A stretch of DNA of 64,000 nucleotides from NCBI RefSeq assembly GCF_009389715.1, contig NC_052395.1:19991993-20055992 (forward strand), read 5' to 3'. The first letter of the stretch is position 1. Each line of letters begins with the position of its first letter. The notes beneath the pieces were generated by a model. It worked only from the letters and a program-made list of their open reading frames with translations. It was not told the origin of the DNA and searched no databases. Shown piece by piece: positions 20,158-32,574 of this stretch. Source of the stretch: Phoenix dactylifera (taxonomy: Eukaryota > Streptophyta > Magnoliopsida > Arecales > Arecaceae). Position numbers and translations under genes: made by a program.

Positions 20158-21035
20158 CCAAGATTCTATGCTTTGGCCAAACTGATCATTTCATCCAAAA
20201 CAGGTCAGTTTCGGCCAAGAATCAACCAAACCGACTTTTACTTGGTCAATTTTGGCAATTTCAGTCAATTTCAGCTAAAACTGGCTAGTTTTAGTCCACC
20301 TGTAGTATCTCCAACTTATTTCGGCCAAAACTGACTAAAGCTAGCCATGCATGGATTTTTACATCTATTTTGGTATTTATGATTATATTGGGTTCATTTC
20401 TTTATTTGTTTAAGTACATAAGGCATATATTGTTAATTCTCGATGGTTTTTTTTTATTTTTCTTGAGCTAAAAAATGGGATAGAGTAACAAATTTTAAAT
20501 CTTGACAAGCGAAAGCCTCTAAGAAAAGCCTTGTACAATACTTTCAAAAGACTAATGTGAATTAGTATATATAGGAAATTTTTCAAAAAGATATTTTTAT
20601 GTACAATTACATGCATTTAACTAAATAGCCATTCAGCCACAAAAATAATAACAAAACACCCAAATTCAATATATTCGTGAGTTCTACTAAAAATGAAATA
20701 TAATGAAGTTCAGAACAGTTGAAACTCAAGAAGTAAATTACACAGACACATACATTCATAGTGCAAATTCCTTTCACTTATGTTCAAAATTAATTTCAGC
20801 CTAAAATTATCAAAACTACAGAAACAAAGAACCTATATAATAACTATAGTTCAAATTTTATGTAATGACATTTCTTTTCTTTTTTATTTTCCTTTTTTTT
20901 TCATTTTTTGAATTTTTCTTGATTGTTTAAAATTCTGACACTTGGAGCATAATTTTTGAAACAGTTGAATTGCCAAAACTGAAACTCCACCTCAAAGTTT
21001 GAAATCAAAACAAAAAACAGAGTTTCAAACCTTGG
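20158..21035. repeat. Possible DNA-transposon-like block with CCAAG ends
   Basis: The left edge reads CCAAGATTCTATG and the right edge, on the minus strand, CCAAGGTTTGAAACTC. Near the left end the words TTTCGGCCAA and AAAACTG are repeated several times (20205-20335), a subterminal-repeat pattern seen in some MULE-like elements. No target-site duplication is evident, so ends and class are uncertain. Confidence 0.35.
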
Positions 21036-23160
21036 ACGAAAATAATATGGTCAAATATAACTTATTTAGTTTACTTTTTTTTCGTAAAATGGAGAACAAT
21101 CGGTAGTAAAATTTAATGGATAAGATGAATTTCTTACCAAGACATCTAAGACGTGTGGAGGGACTTTGAGTAATCGACGATGAGTTTCATAATTTTAACA
21201 TGTCAATGCATATCAAGAAAGTATGCTTATTAGAAGAGACAAAAAACTTTTCTTGGCTTTTCAAACCCTATATCATTTCAATTTTTTTCTGGATGTGATT
21301 GCAAATTTAAGTTACATATTTACTTTTTACTTGAATGATATTTCATTATTTCAGTTTATATCTAGATGTAAGGGATTTTCTATCCAAATGAAATGTGCCT
21401 GCTTGCTAGTAATTGTTTGTGGACCATTTCATGCATTTCATTCAAACAGAAGGCACAAATATCCTATAGGTTTTGAAAAATTGGTCAAGAGGGAAAAGAT
21501 AAAATAGAAGATCCTCTAGGTCAATGAATAAAGTGTAATAAATGGAAAAACAAAATCTATATGTCTATAGTTAACGAGCAAACTAAATTACTAAAGAGAT
21601 TTTCTCACAATGCAGACATTAGAAGTACTTCCAGTTATAATATGTTAGTTGATAAAAATTCAATATGAGCACAAGAAAGTACAAACATGCAGCTGAATCA
21701 ACATTAAGCTTGTTGCCACTTGTTAAATGTAACCCAAGTGAGCCATTGGTGGATTGGCCAGTCAGTAGGCATTGGTGCAATTAACTGAAAATAGTACATC
21801 ATTACCTGTTACAATGCCAAAGTTCACCTTATGTAATCATCCAGATTATCTCTATCCTTCGCTCTAGTAAACTTCTAACAGTTACCTATACCTAAAATCA
21901 GAAAGTAACATAGCCAACAACAAATGAGCGTTGATAACATTATTTTATTGACATACATTTATTACAGTCCTCAATGACTTGCAATATTTGGTGACATTTA
22001 TGGTTGACAATTCCCATCATTTTGTTGCACTACTTCCTATCTAGGCACCATTCACCAATGTGTCCCGATGGTAGAATGCATGTTATGCGATACTGGCACG
22101 TATCTCCTCTCTTTTTTTGCAGAACCCTCAGACACAAAGCCTCACAATGAAGGAAAAACATCTTGAGGAGCTTCCAGGACTCAAATAGTGTTGCTAGACC
22201 TGAGAACAACTAAGATGTATCCCTTGAACACAGAGTTAATTCTCCCAATCTTTTGGTAGCAACTAAGGTGGATGGTCCAAATTCAAATATGTTTACCATA
22301 CTCTAATGCTATTATTCATCAGAAGAATTGAATACTAACCCACTAGAACTAAGAATTAATCTTGTAAATGTTCCACATCTTACTAGACTACTACATCATG
22401 GGACAAGCAACAACCTGGTTGGCAAACTTCTTGAAAAGCTTTTACTTGTAAACTATATAAAGTCATCAGTACAGATCTCATGAATCAAGATGCGCTCACA
22501 TCAAAGAGGAAAAATTACCTGCTATTATACTAAAAGAAGGCACTCAAAAAATAATAATACAACTGTTGGAAGATAGCAGTACTGATTTGCAATATATTAC
22601 ACTAAAATCAAGAATGATAAGGTGAGCTGTGGCAACTGAATAGCAAAAAGATAAGAATTTACAGGTATGAACTCTTCCTAGAGAAACTCCTGAAGAGCAG
22701 ACTTAAAAGGTAACCTTTAGTATCATGGACTGACAATTGGAAAAAAATTCAATACACTCTGCAAGAGATGCACGTATTTCACAAACATTAAAATCAACAA
22801 TATCAAAAGCTGATACTATGCTTGACTTGCATATACATATGCATAAAAATTATGAAATACAACCCTCTGAGTTCAAGTGCATTGCCACTTCAAAGTAGAA
22901 AACAAAGTACAGGCATGAAAATTAACAAACTAACATTATGCAATGTGCAAAGCAGGTCTAACAAGTTCCGTGAATTGCTAAAAACTGATTTGGTACCATT
23001 ATGCACCAGAACCTAACTGTAGAAACCACTTTGATGCTCTCAAAAATTAGAGCATCAGTATGAAAAAAAGAACAAATAACTTTCGAATTTTACGTCAAAG
23101 AAATGCAAAAGCTGCAACTTTATGACAAAAAACTGACGAATACTTGATTCAATATATACA

Positions 23161-23163
<3 letters not shown>

Positions 23164-23228
<65 letters not shown>
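23164..23228. repeat. (AT)n microsatellite, about 32 units
   Basis: Uninterrupted AT dinucleotides in AT-rich intergenic DNA. Confidence 0.95.
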
Positions 23229-23230
<2 letters not shown>

Positions 23231-24273
23231 AATACTTAAATTTTAAATATTACAAGACCTAAAATGGTAAATACATGCATAGCAATGTATATTTTTTTAA
23301 ACTCATATAAAAGCAATTTATGCATGGTAATTTTGAGCGAAGACTAACAAATAAAACTTGCATCAAGAGAAAGAATGCAAAAGTAAAAACACCGTTGCTT
23401 CATTCTCTACTTACCAGGTTCTTCTGGAGCAATATCATTAGCTCATAAAGCTATATCAAATGAAGCTCTCATATAACTTCATATGCAGTAATGGTCAATA
23501 AACCATCATTTTTGCAATACTAACCAGCTTCATTTTTTAACAAACATGATAACGGACAAGCAAGAAACTCATATTAAAATAATTTCTTCCTAGAACAATA
23601 GATACTACAGACATCCATATGGAGCTAACCAACTAGATTTCTGGAGCATCCGTCAACTGCGCAAATCTCTATAGATAGGAAAGAGGCAGACCATAACCAC
23701 GTCCTACTACTGGAGATTTCCTTCAGGAAGTTCTTTCCACCGTTTATTCTGAATCAAGACAAATCCATCAACATAGCAATTTAAATTTATTTTCAAAACC
23801 ACTTTGCCTGCAGATAGGCTTAAACTTTTAAAGCCATTTTCCCTCCCAAGTGGCTCTAAATTTACTTTTCTCTCTATACAGGTAGGCCAGAAGTTAGGTT
23901 TATTTTGACATAAAAGTTTCTAAAAATTCAAGAAATAGAGATCAAAAGAATACAGGTGATAGACAATGATGCAAGAAACACGATCTTGGAGGCTAAATGA
24001 AAATTCAACAAAACCAAAAAGCATTAGGCATTTTTATTCAATTTCACAATTTGCATATCAATACTCAATGATATGTTAAGATTACATGTATAGTCAGCAT
24101 CTGCAATCCCTGAGAACTCTCTTGCAATAAAAACTCGCCATTAAGCAATATTGCCCTCTTAGCTCTGCAAATGCAAAAAAAAAAGCCTTTTATTTATTTT
24201 TCAGTTAAAATTCCTACCGACATAAAAGGAAGAAAAATCAAAGAAATAACCAAAATAAGCAGAGATGATCACC

Positions 24274-25121
24274 TTAAGCATCAACTTTGTATAAGTCTGG
24301 TGTTATCTCGGACAACCACAAGCCAGGGAAAATTGACTGCGGAAAAGATCACAAAGAAGATAAATTTAAGGATTCACAACATTGGGATCAATCAACAAGA
24401 GATAAAAGAAGAGGAAAAAGACTCTTTTTCCAAGAAATCCTCTTACATCAAGTTGCTTCTGCACGATCTTGGCCCTCTTTTTGGGCCTCCGAGGGGGCTT
24501 CTTCCCCTTCATCACGAGGAAATCCTCTTCAACCTCCTCACGAGTGAGCGAAATCGAGAACTTCTGCCTCTCACCCTTCTCCAAAACCTCTGATCTCGGT
24601 CCGAGCGATTTCACCAGGCCACTCCTCTCCAGCTGCACGGGAGAAGGCGAGCAAGAAGAAGAGAAATTGTTCCGTCCTCGCCCGATCTCCACCGAAGCGA
24701 CGCAGGCCCCCCTCCGCGACCTCAGATTCCAAGGCCTCGCCGCCGCCGGAGAGGACTCCTCCGTCTTCTCTCCCCCTCCCGCCTCCCTGTCCTTGGGGTC
24801 CTGGATCCGAGGTGGATTCCGCTTCGATCCCTCCATCTCGGGCGAAGACGAAAGGGGAGAGGACCGCTTCCTCATCACCCGCGGCTCTTCCCGGTTCGCG
24901 ATCGCCAGCGACCCGGCAATCTCGCCATTGGCTCCGGCGGGAAGCTTCATGCACCGGAGGAGCCGCTGGTTCCCCCAGCTGAGGGTCGGGAAGGAGAAAT
25001 TATGGAGGCGGGATTGGGAGAGACTGCGAGAAGGAGACGGAGATGGAGACTCCAGCTTCGCTGCCGCGGGCTCGTCAGGCCTCTGGTGGATCTCCTCCGC
25101 CGCCGCCGCTGCCATTACCAT
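24274..25121 (-). CDS. DUF1639 family protein (copy A)
   Basis: A plant-specific family of unknown function, often predicted nuclear. Two exons, 24447-25121 and 24274-24336, joined by a 110-bp GT..AG intron, encode 245 aa. Visible parts: an Ala/Ser/Pro-rich N-terminus; HNFSFPTLSWGNQRLLRC at about 40-57; the family motif RPWNLRSRR at 129-137; KFSISLTREEVEEDF at about 187-201; and a basic run RRPKKRAK near 211-218 that could act as a nuclear signal. The 20-residue last exon is SIFPGLWLSEITPDLYKVDA. The start at 25121 (MVMAAAAAEE) is the first in-frame ATG; a second ATG two codons later is equally possible. Copy B at 28175-29121 has the same motifs and the same intron position after QKQLD and faces the other way, so the pair arose by inverted duplication. 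The large open frame on the opposite strand is a GC-composition shadow. Confidence 0.9.
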
Positions 25122-25849
25122 CCGAGATGGATCGAGAGATTTCTCCGGGTCTTTCTTGGCTTCGTCGCAGGGAAAGACGAAGAAGAGAAGGGGAAGAACG
25201 GAAGGAGGGAGGGAAAGAAATCGAAGCCGACGAGAGAGAGGAAGGTGTGACTAAATATAACGTTGGAACCTGGAATTGGACTCAAGATACGCTTTGAATA
25301 CATCGTGCATTTAAGTTGCTACAAGGGAGTAGATCGTCCGTCCGTTTTTCCTACCAAGGCATTGCTTCCATCCGATTCCTTTTCGTTTTGTCCCGCTTTG
25401 CCGTCCCTTTTTGCTGTAGGCCAACGGATTTGATGAGCTTACGTTTCCCGTGGGCCCTAGCGATCATTGTCAATTGTAGCCGCATGATTACGTTAAATCT
25501 CCATTAATCTAGCCGTTCCGGGTGCCCGATCTGGAGACCTATGCTGGATTTGTACATGGTGTATCGGTGTTCAATAAAACAACGGACTAGATATTTGAAG
25601 GGCGGGGGATCGGGGAACCGCCGGTGAGGCGATTGTCAAATTTCTTCTCTCCCTGAGGGCGTTGACCGGGGGAAATACTTTGCTGAGTAGACGGTTATTA
25701 TGGGGAGGGCAATGACTGGTAAATAGATTTTTTTATCTTAGCTGTATTTTTTTTTTGTTATAGCTGTAAGTTTTTTTCGTTAGTAGAAGTTTTTTACAGC
25801 TGGGCTTAAGGTAATTTTTTCTCGCTCTCTCTCTCTCTCTCCTTCATCT
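25122..25849. promoter_or_regulatory. Upstream region of DUF1639 copy A
   Basis: Sequence immediately upstream of the minus-strand gene is GC-rich to about 25250, purine-rich on the plus strand, and then more mixed. A T-rich stretch at 25720-25800 and a CT run near 25823-25842 follow. No TATA box could be placed with confidence. Confidence 0.4.
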
Positions 25850-26165
25850 TCTAATATGTAACAGTAGTCCATGTCAACCTAGCATGAACACTATCCTCAA
25901 CATCAAAAGAAAAAAGACGACATATAGATAAGATGGCAGAGTCAGATTCAGTCCAAAAAACCTCTCCCGAATTGTGAGCAGCAAAGGAGGTGACCTAGTC
26001 TGCAGCCCTATTCTCCTTTCGAAATGCATGGGCAAGCTCAATCGAACAACAACCTGCCACTAGCTTCTAGATGTCCCTAAGTATGGGATGGGTAACTCCC
26101 TAGCACCCGACATCATGAATCCACTCGATCACCATAGAAGAGTCTTCCTCCAGGAATGATAGTTT
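25850..26165 (-). mobile_element. LINE (L1-like) 3' fragment, RNase H-like region
   Basis: Minus-strand words such as LEEDSSMVIEWIHDV and SIELAHAFRKENRAADQVTS match the RNase H tail of plant LINEs and correspond to those in the fragment at 1690-2080. It is broken by stops and truncated on its 5' side. T-rich sequence at 25720-25800 on the plus strand may include the remains of its A-tail. Confidence 0.65.
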
Positions 26166-28174
26166 AACTGGAATTAATTGAAATACATAGGAAATTGGAA
26201 ATAATTTCTGGACGTGACATGCACTTGAATAGGAGTATAGCTCATGCTCATTCTTTGTATTGTTATATGGAGTCAGAAGACGATTGCGACTATCGATTGG
26301 ATTGTGGCTAAAAATTCAAAGGCCTTGTTTAGAATGTTCAGCAGCACTCCAAAGTAAGAACGGGCTTAGATCCTCAAGTGACCGGCTCTTCCCCCATCAG
26401 AATTTCAACGAGGAAGAGATAAGTATGTTCAAATATTCCATTGTAAGTCTATATAAGATTCTTCAAGCTTAAATGCATGCTTTGATTTTGAAAAATATGA
26501 GTTATATGGTCAGCCTGCCATCACTGGTTCCAATATTGATAAAAAACTGTAGTTATAGGTTGACAGTAAGGCATAATAATATTTCAAACTGATCATAAAA
26601 TAGATTTGAATTCGATCATAAGATGTATGGTTCCAACCCGTGACCACTATGTGATATTGGAGCAACCTGAACCAAGATTTTCACATTGCATGTTATTCAT
26701 TCCAAAAACTTTTGCATCCTTAAATATCTATCATATCACCTATCTGAAAAATCGATGGTTGTGACTCATATCCCCGAGGCCCACAACCTTTACTTGCAAC
26801 ATAGTCAAGAGATTCGTCTTCTAATTCTAAGACTAAAGAACTTGCACTTCCTTTCTAACGTCCAATAGAAATTACAGCACAAGGGCTATCCTCTAGCGAG
26901 TTGGAGCAATAAGATTCTCCTTGACACCTTCTCAAGAATGCAGAGAGGAGAATGTGAAGATGGAAAAGCCCAAAAGTTTTAAAATTGCACCTCCTGAAGA
27001 TTCTCAAAGTAGCAGTCTGGATAAACCAACTCTTCTTCTCAAAGATATTTTTGATATCCCCGAAGCCTCTTTATTCTTGAACCCCAACCTCTGACAAAAT
27101 ACTCAACCAACAATTTGTTATAAGATAAAGCTTCCATAATCATGTCGCAATGGTAGAAACTCTACACTCCTATGAGGATTTCTATCATCGCAGTTACAAC
27201 CCCATAGTAACTCAACTCAAGATAAGGGATTTGATGGTTCAAAGATTAAGGAATAGAATCACAATTAATATTGTTAACTCGAGTTGGCGACACGAGAAAA
27301 AAATAAATAAAAAAATAATAGAATAAAGTAACAAGATGTCTAATCAAGATTTTCATACTTAAATGGCCAATGGCAAGAGACCTTTAAAGGTAATATAACA
27401 CATTGCTTTCTGTGTGTGTTTTTTTCTTTCCTTAGATGGCAATAGTATATATTCAATAAAATCTGAAAATAAAATGTAGTTGGGGGCTGCGGACAGCATT
27501 ACTTTCTGTTTTTGAGATAAATGTAGTCTATTTTTTTCAAAATAAATCACGTAGCGGCTATCCAGCTTTGCACGGTCCTTTGCGGGCAAAGTACCCGGAG
27601 CAACCTTCTCGGGGGTGAAGGCTCATCATAATGTGATATAGCCATGTTCCATTGCCATGTCACACGAGCAGCACGTGATAGGAGCTGTCCTTTCAAACCG
27701 GGGCGAGGGAAGCCGAGGACCAAAGCGCCACACCGGCGCGCTCAACATTCGGATGGCTTACGGTGCTGGCCCACGATGTACGGCATATCATTCTCTAGTC
27801 AAACCTAAATAAACACGAAAACAAACCCCCAAAAAATAGCCCATGCACGTTACGCTGCAACGCCAGGACGACAAGGCTAGGGAAAGGCCTGGGTTTCATT
27901 TGGGGTCTACGTCTAGGTCCCCGACTTCTCTAGCACGAGGGTCCATTATTTTATAGATTCTCTAAAATGCCCCTCCCCGTCCTCAAGAAACAGGACGTTA
28001 GAGCTCTCCGCTTATGTTCTCTTCCCCGTTCTTTCGTTCTCTTTCGCCCACCGGCGGTTTTCTCAACCTCGTCTGCTTCTCGTCTTCGATCTCTCACCTC
28101 TAGAAGGCCGGATCCGGACACTTCCAGGTTGGCCGGTGCATGGTATTCCCGCGGTGTAGGGGCCACTAGATTCC
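26166..28174. other. Intergenic, ending in the promoter of DUF1639 copy B
   Basis: No gene recognised in 26166-27500. From about 27540 the G+C content rises. The last few hundred bases, with CT-rich stretches at 28010-28060, are the likely promoter and 5' UTR of the plus-strand DUF1639 gene. Confidence 0.45.
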
Positions 28175-29121
28175 ATGGCGACGGCGGCGGGCGAGCGCGA
28201 GAAGCCCCAGTCTTCCAACCCCCTCGACAATTTCTCCTTCCCGATCTTGAAGAGATGGGGCAACCAGCGGATGCTCCGCTGCGCCAACGTCAACCGCAAG
28301 GGTGAGATCATCGAGGGCGATCGGAGGCCTTCGCTTCCGGCTGCGGCCAGCGAACGAAGAGCTCTTCCAGACGGAGCGCGGATCCGGGTGCCGGTGGAGG
28401 ACTCGGAGGACGGCGATGGCGGCAGCGACGACGGAGGGCTGGAGGAGCTGAGGGCGAAACTGATGGGCCATCTCCGCGAGGCGGCGGACTGGATAAAGAT
28501 CGGGGCGTTGCCGCCTCTCTTGGGACGAAAGGCGGAGGGGGACGTGCCCGTGCCCGTGCCGGTGCAGGCGCCGGCGCCGGCGCCGGCTAGGGAGATGGAG
28601 GCGGGGTTGGCACCGGAACCGGAACCCTCGTCGTCTGCGGCGGAGGCAGAGAGACCGTGGAATCTAAGAACGAGGAGGGCGGCATGCAAGGGCCCGATCG
28701 GGACCGGAGGGCGGCAACCAAGCTCTAGCACTGCTCCGGCGGCGGCAGCAGCGGAGAGAGGTGGTCGGGAGAGGACGGTCCGGCTGAGATCGGAGAGCGC
28801 GGGGAAGAGAGAGCGGCCTAAGCTCTCGGTCGCGCTCACGCCGGAGGAGATCGAGGAGGACATCTACGCCGTGACGGGATCCAGGCCTCGCCGGCGGCCA
28901 AAGAAGAGACCTAGGATCGTACAGAAGCAGTTGGATGTAAGTGGTTTTTTTTTTTGAAAATTTCTCAATTCGTTTTATTATTATTTTTATATAGAAAATA
29001 CTTTATTATATTATTAATTTATTATTATTTAAAATGGCGGTTGTTCTTTCGGCAGTCGCTCTTCCCCGGCCTGTGGCTATCGGAGATCACCGCCGACTTG
29101 TACAAGGTTCCTGATGATTAG
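28175..29121 (+). CDS. DUF1639 family protein (copy B)
   Basis: Two exons, 28175-28936 and 29056-29121, separated by a 119-bp GT..AG intron that falls exactly between codons, encode 275 aa. Motifs in order: NFSFPILKRWGNQRMLRC at 19-36; an acidic patch EDSEDGDGGSDD at 75-86; a Val-Pro/Ala-Pro repeat at 124-138; RPWNLRTRR at 160-168; KLSVALTPEEIEEDIY at 216-231; the basic run RPRRRPKKRPR at 237-247; and a last exon of 21 residues starting SLFPGLWLSEITADLYKV. Copy A lacks the acidic patch and the Pro repeat and has a Ser/Pro-rich N-terminus instead. The exon is very GC-rich, typical of monocot genes. Function is unknown; the basic run suggests a nuclear protein. Start chosen as the first in-frame ATG, with clear homology beginning 18 residues later. 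Confidence 0.92.
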
Positions 29122-29136
29122 CCCAAGGACGGTGGC

Positions 29137-29220
29137 GCGGTTATGTACACCTCCGGTTAGGAAACCCTCCTCCCCGCCCACTTCTTCCTCTCAAATGCGG
29201 TTATGTTCACCTCCGGTTAG
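29137..29220. repeat. 60-bp direct repeat in the 3' UTR of DUF1639 copy B
   Basis: GCGGTTATGTACACCTCCGG and GCGGTTATGTTCACCTCCGG, each followed by TTAG, start at 29137 and 29197. A CT run follows at about 29253-29281. Confidence 0.8.
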
Positions 29221-29248
29221 CAAATATAAATAAAACCCCCTTCTCGCC

Positions 29249-29281
<33 letters not shown>

Positions 29282-29282
<1 letters not shown>

Positions 29283-31454
29283 CGGTTCTTAGAGAGGGAT
29301 GTATTGGATTTGGTACGTTGGTGTTAGCTCAGAAAACTGAAAAGTATCTATCTAGTTGATGTTCCTTTATATTGCGTTTTGAATTAAACAACATTACATG
29401 GGTTTGGATGTAAAATTATTTCATGCAGAGCTTAGTAGAGTTTGTTTTTGATATGGCTTATATTTATCTTGGTGGTTGAAACTGTCGTGGTGGAACGTTA
29501 TTAGAGTCGAAAAGAGGGGTGAAAGGTTTTTATCGCAGTTGGAATCTCGCTAGAGGAGAGTATACGTCAGTCAAAACTTTATTATCTCAATTGACATAAA
29601 TTAATATCAGGTCAGACCAGTTGATATAGCGTATGAAAGTAATTCTTTTTTTATGATATCCCTTTTAGCACCCCAAATAGTAGATAATCTCAATTTTTTA
29701 CTATATCAATATTGAAATAAACTGAAATATCAATATAATTTTATCTTAGATATATTTAATAACCGGTCTTTTCGTTGACTAAACTATAACTTATAATTCT
29801 TATTAACTGGGATTTTAACATCTGTCCTAAATTTCAAAATTTCTTTAATTTCTGATATATTTTTTTAATATTTTATTCAACTGAAATTTTGTTGCCACCT
29901 GGATTTAGTCATTCCCGTCTCCATTGATTAGGACGTTATTATAAAATAATATGAGATGAAGGATTAGGAAGGCCGGCTGAGGGCGTCAGCGCCGGCGTTC
30001 CCCGGCGGCGAGTCATTAAAACCGGCACTGGAGTCTTTTTCGGTGAGCAAATGCCCACGACCGCGTCCCTCTACAGGAAGGCAGGGTCCCGACGACGCAC
30101 GGGGTTCGGGCCCACCCCATGGGCTGGTACCTCCGTGAGGCGAACTGGTGCTGCGTCAAGAAGGTGGTCCAAATGTCGAACGATTTCCATCCGACGTGAC
30201 AGATTGTATCAACAAATCTCTCCACCAAACCCTTGCGTAAGCTGTACGCGTCGCATCTGGCCCGAAACCAATCACCAAACCTGCCCTCGGGCATGGACTA
30301 TGAGCGCATATTACGTGCATATTGCGTGCATATTACGTCTATTTGCACCACCACGTGTTACGTACAAAGGGCATTGATTGGTAAAAATCATATGGACCCT
30401 TCTCTAACGTATTTGCTTCGATTTTCGACTTCATAATCTAGGTTTGGGTTGGGTAATATAGCATTATTTTTTTTTATTTTTGCTGCTTAAGTGGACGATT
30501 TATACCACTTCGGTACGAATTTTTTAAATAAAATTAGAAAACAAAATATTTCGAAATGCCCTAAGCAGCTTCTTCTTTCTAGTCCACAGCGTACTCACAA
30601 AATGGCTAGCCACGTAAGCGGGCGACTCATGCCACTCGGGTAATATAGCATGATTTGGCTGCGGCTTAGTTGATCCATATAGCAGGCATAAATCAAGCTA
30701 TATTTGGTGCGGGCAGGCTATCCATTGATTTGAGCAGTATGATTTTAATTTGAAACAAGCTTAAATCAAGAATGATTTTAATATAAATATGATGGACTCG
30801 AAGTTGATTTATCTGTTCAAAATTGATTTCAAGTCGAACTAGAAATACACACGACCTAGCTGAGCTTGGCTTGATAAGGCTCAAAATGGATTTAATATAT
30901 CATCAGTATTAAATTTTTTGTAAAACTTTAACAATTCTATGATTAATGATGGAATATTCGTATCACAATCCAGAATGTTGATTATGACTTTGTACCAAAA
31001 AAAAAAAGAATGTTGATTATGATTATGCTAGTAAAAACAACTAAAATACAAAAAAAAAAAGAAACAACTGTAGCAGTTACCTTACTTGTGCATCATGTGA
31101 GCCTAAAAGGGATGGTGCTCATTATTCTAGTATGATAAACTATATGATGGATTATCGAAGTTGAGAATCCGCTTTATCTATTACAATCCATATATTTTAA
31201 AACATGGATTGCAAATCAACAGATTTTTGTGTTTAGATCATTCCAAAACATGGTCTTATATGTATCAAGCCTATGAGTTTTGTATGCATGCGATGCATAG
31301 GATAAAGATAAGCAAAACATGTAATTTTTGATTTTTAGATTTTTAATGATGTACATTATAGCCGACAATATAGATATCTAATTTAAAAGGTCCATCATTA
31401 GTTTTAAATCACTAAATATTTTACTAAGATTTAATTCTAAATATATAGTTAAAT
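29282..31454. other. Intergenic; GC-rich patch at about 29965-30300
   Basis: Mostly AT-rich. The patch at about 29965-30300 is GC-rich. Its minus-strand frame (92 codons, ending near 30016) contains a GDWFRARCDAYSLRKGLVER stretch that I do not recognise. It may be a gene relic or transposon piece; no splice-supported gene model was found. Confidence 0.4.
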
Positions 31455-31610
31455 ATTATATAGACATAGATTTGGCTATACTCAAGTGGATCTCCACTCC
31501 AATTGAATATGTTTAAATGGAATGTTAGAGATTTTACATTGATGATCCGAGCTATTAAATATGATCTACTATCTCTAAATTGCTTATGTACAAAAAAATC
31601 GTGTGATTTG
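31455..31610. mobile_element. Partial copy of the MITE at 32107-32503
   Basis: ATAGATTTGGCTATACTCAA, then GTGGATCTCCACTC, and later GATGATCCGAGCTATTAAAT follow the same order as one arm of the neighbouring MITE. The second arm is missing. Confidence 0.6.
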
Positions 31611-32106
31611 AAGTGCGACAATGACAAATATGTGAACTAATGGGACAAGCATATGTGCATACAAAAATAGATATACTTCACACATGTACATTTGTAAGTT
31701 GGCATCACGCACGTAGTATGGAGTTGTCTTAAAATAAAACATTATGTCAGGGAATTAGAAATATTAAATTAGATGTTTTAATGCATATGCAAAGGGCCTC
31801 GAAAGCATGACTTTGTTCTACAAACAAACCAAAACAAAAATTCCTATCTCAAATTTATTCTAAGGGTAGTCAAGAGGTTTGAGAAAACCTCCGACGAGCT
31901 CTAATTGTTTCAATGAAAGTTAAGCATCGGCATGAGGCTGGATTGATCCATAGACTAGAACTAATGGGCTCTAACATTCAATCATTCATTTTCATTACTT
32001 TTCAACTAAAGCAAAGATGAAAGTTTAGTTTTTGAATTAGATTTAATATTTAGCTATATATATATATACATATGCATGTACAAATACACATATATTTATA
32101 TATATT

Positions 32107-32503
32107 ATAAGATAGACTTGGCTATACTCGAGTAGATCTCTACTTATATCTGATATATCTAAATCAGACAATGAGGATCTTACATCGATGATCTGAGCTA
32201 TTAGATGGGAGCTATTACATTTAAACTACTGACATATAAAAAATTATAAGCTTTGAAGATCTATGGTCTATGTATCATATAGTCAAAAAAATGTAGTATT
32301 TCGTGCTGTTTAAGCCGTCTAATTTTTTAACATTGATGTATAGACTAGCAATCTCCTAATCATATAAATTTTTATGTGTAAACCATTTATAGATAGTAAA
32401 TCACATCTAATAGCTCGAATCACCGATATAGGATCCTTATCGTCCTATCTATATTTGACCATCTGAGTGGGGATATACTTCAGTGTAGCCAAGTCTATCT
32501 TAT
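32107..32503. mobile_element. Foldback MITE, 397 bp, long terminal inverted repeats
   Basis: It starts ATAAGATAGACTTGGCTATA and ends with the reverse complement, TAGCCAAGTCTATCTTAT. The arms stay similar for about 150 bp; both contain a GAGCTATTAGATG word. No coding capacity. The flanks do not show an unambiguous target duplication, so the superfamily is not assigned. Confidence 0.8.
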
Positions 32504-32574
32504 CGTGCATTAAATAAATCTAAAAGATCAATACACATACATAGAGAGTGAGAGTGAGAGAGATGAGCTTTACT

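Larger units (their letters stand above)
16640..24250. other. Long intergenic stretch, no gene recognised
   Basis: AT-rich sequence with many short spurious frames, none resembling a known protein or joined by convincing splice sites. It contains a repeat-like block at 20158-21035 and an AT microsatellite at 23164-23228, listed separately. The 3' UTR of the minus-strand DUF1639 gene probably ends near 24185-24200, where the minus strand reads AATAAATAAAA. Confidence 0.5.

Noticed and set aside
24469-25254. 261-codon plus-strand open frame opposite DUF1639 copy A
   Set aside because: A shadow of GC-rich codons; the minus frame has family motifs, conserved splice sites and a paralogue, and the plus frame has none.
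28063-28863. 266-codon minus-strand open frame opposite DUF1639 copy B
   Set aside because: Low-complexity Ser/Pro/Ala composition; an antisense shadow of the real gene.
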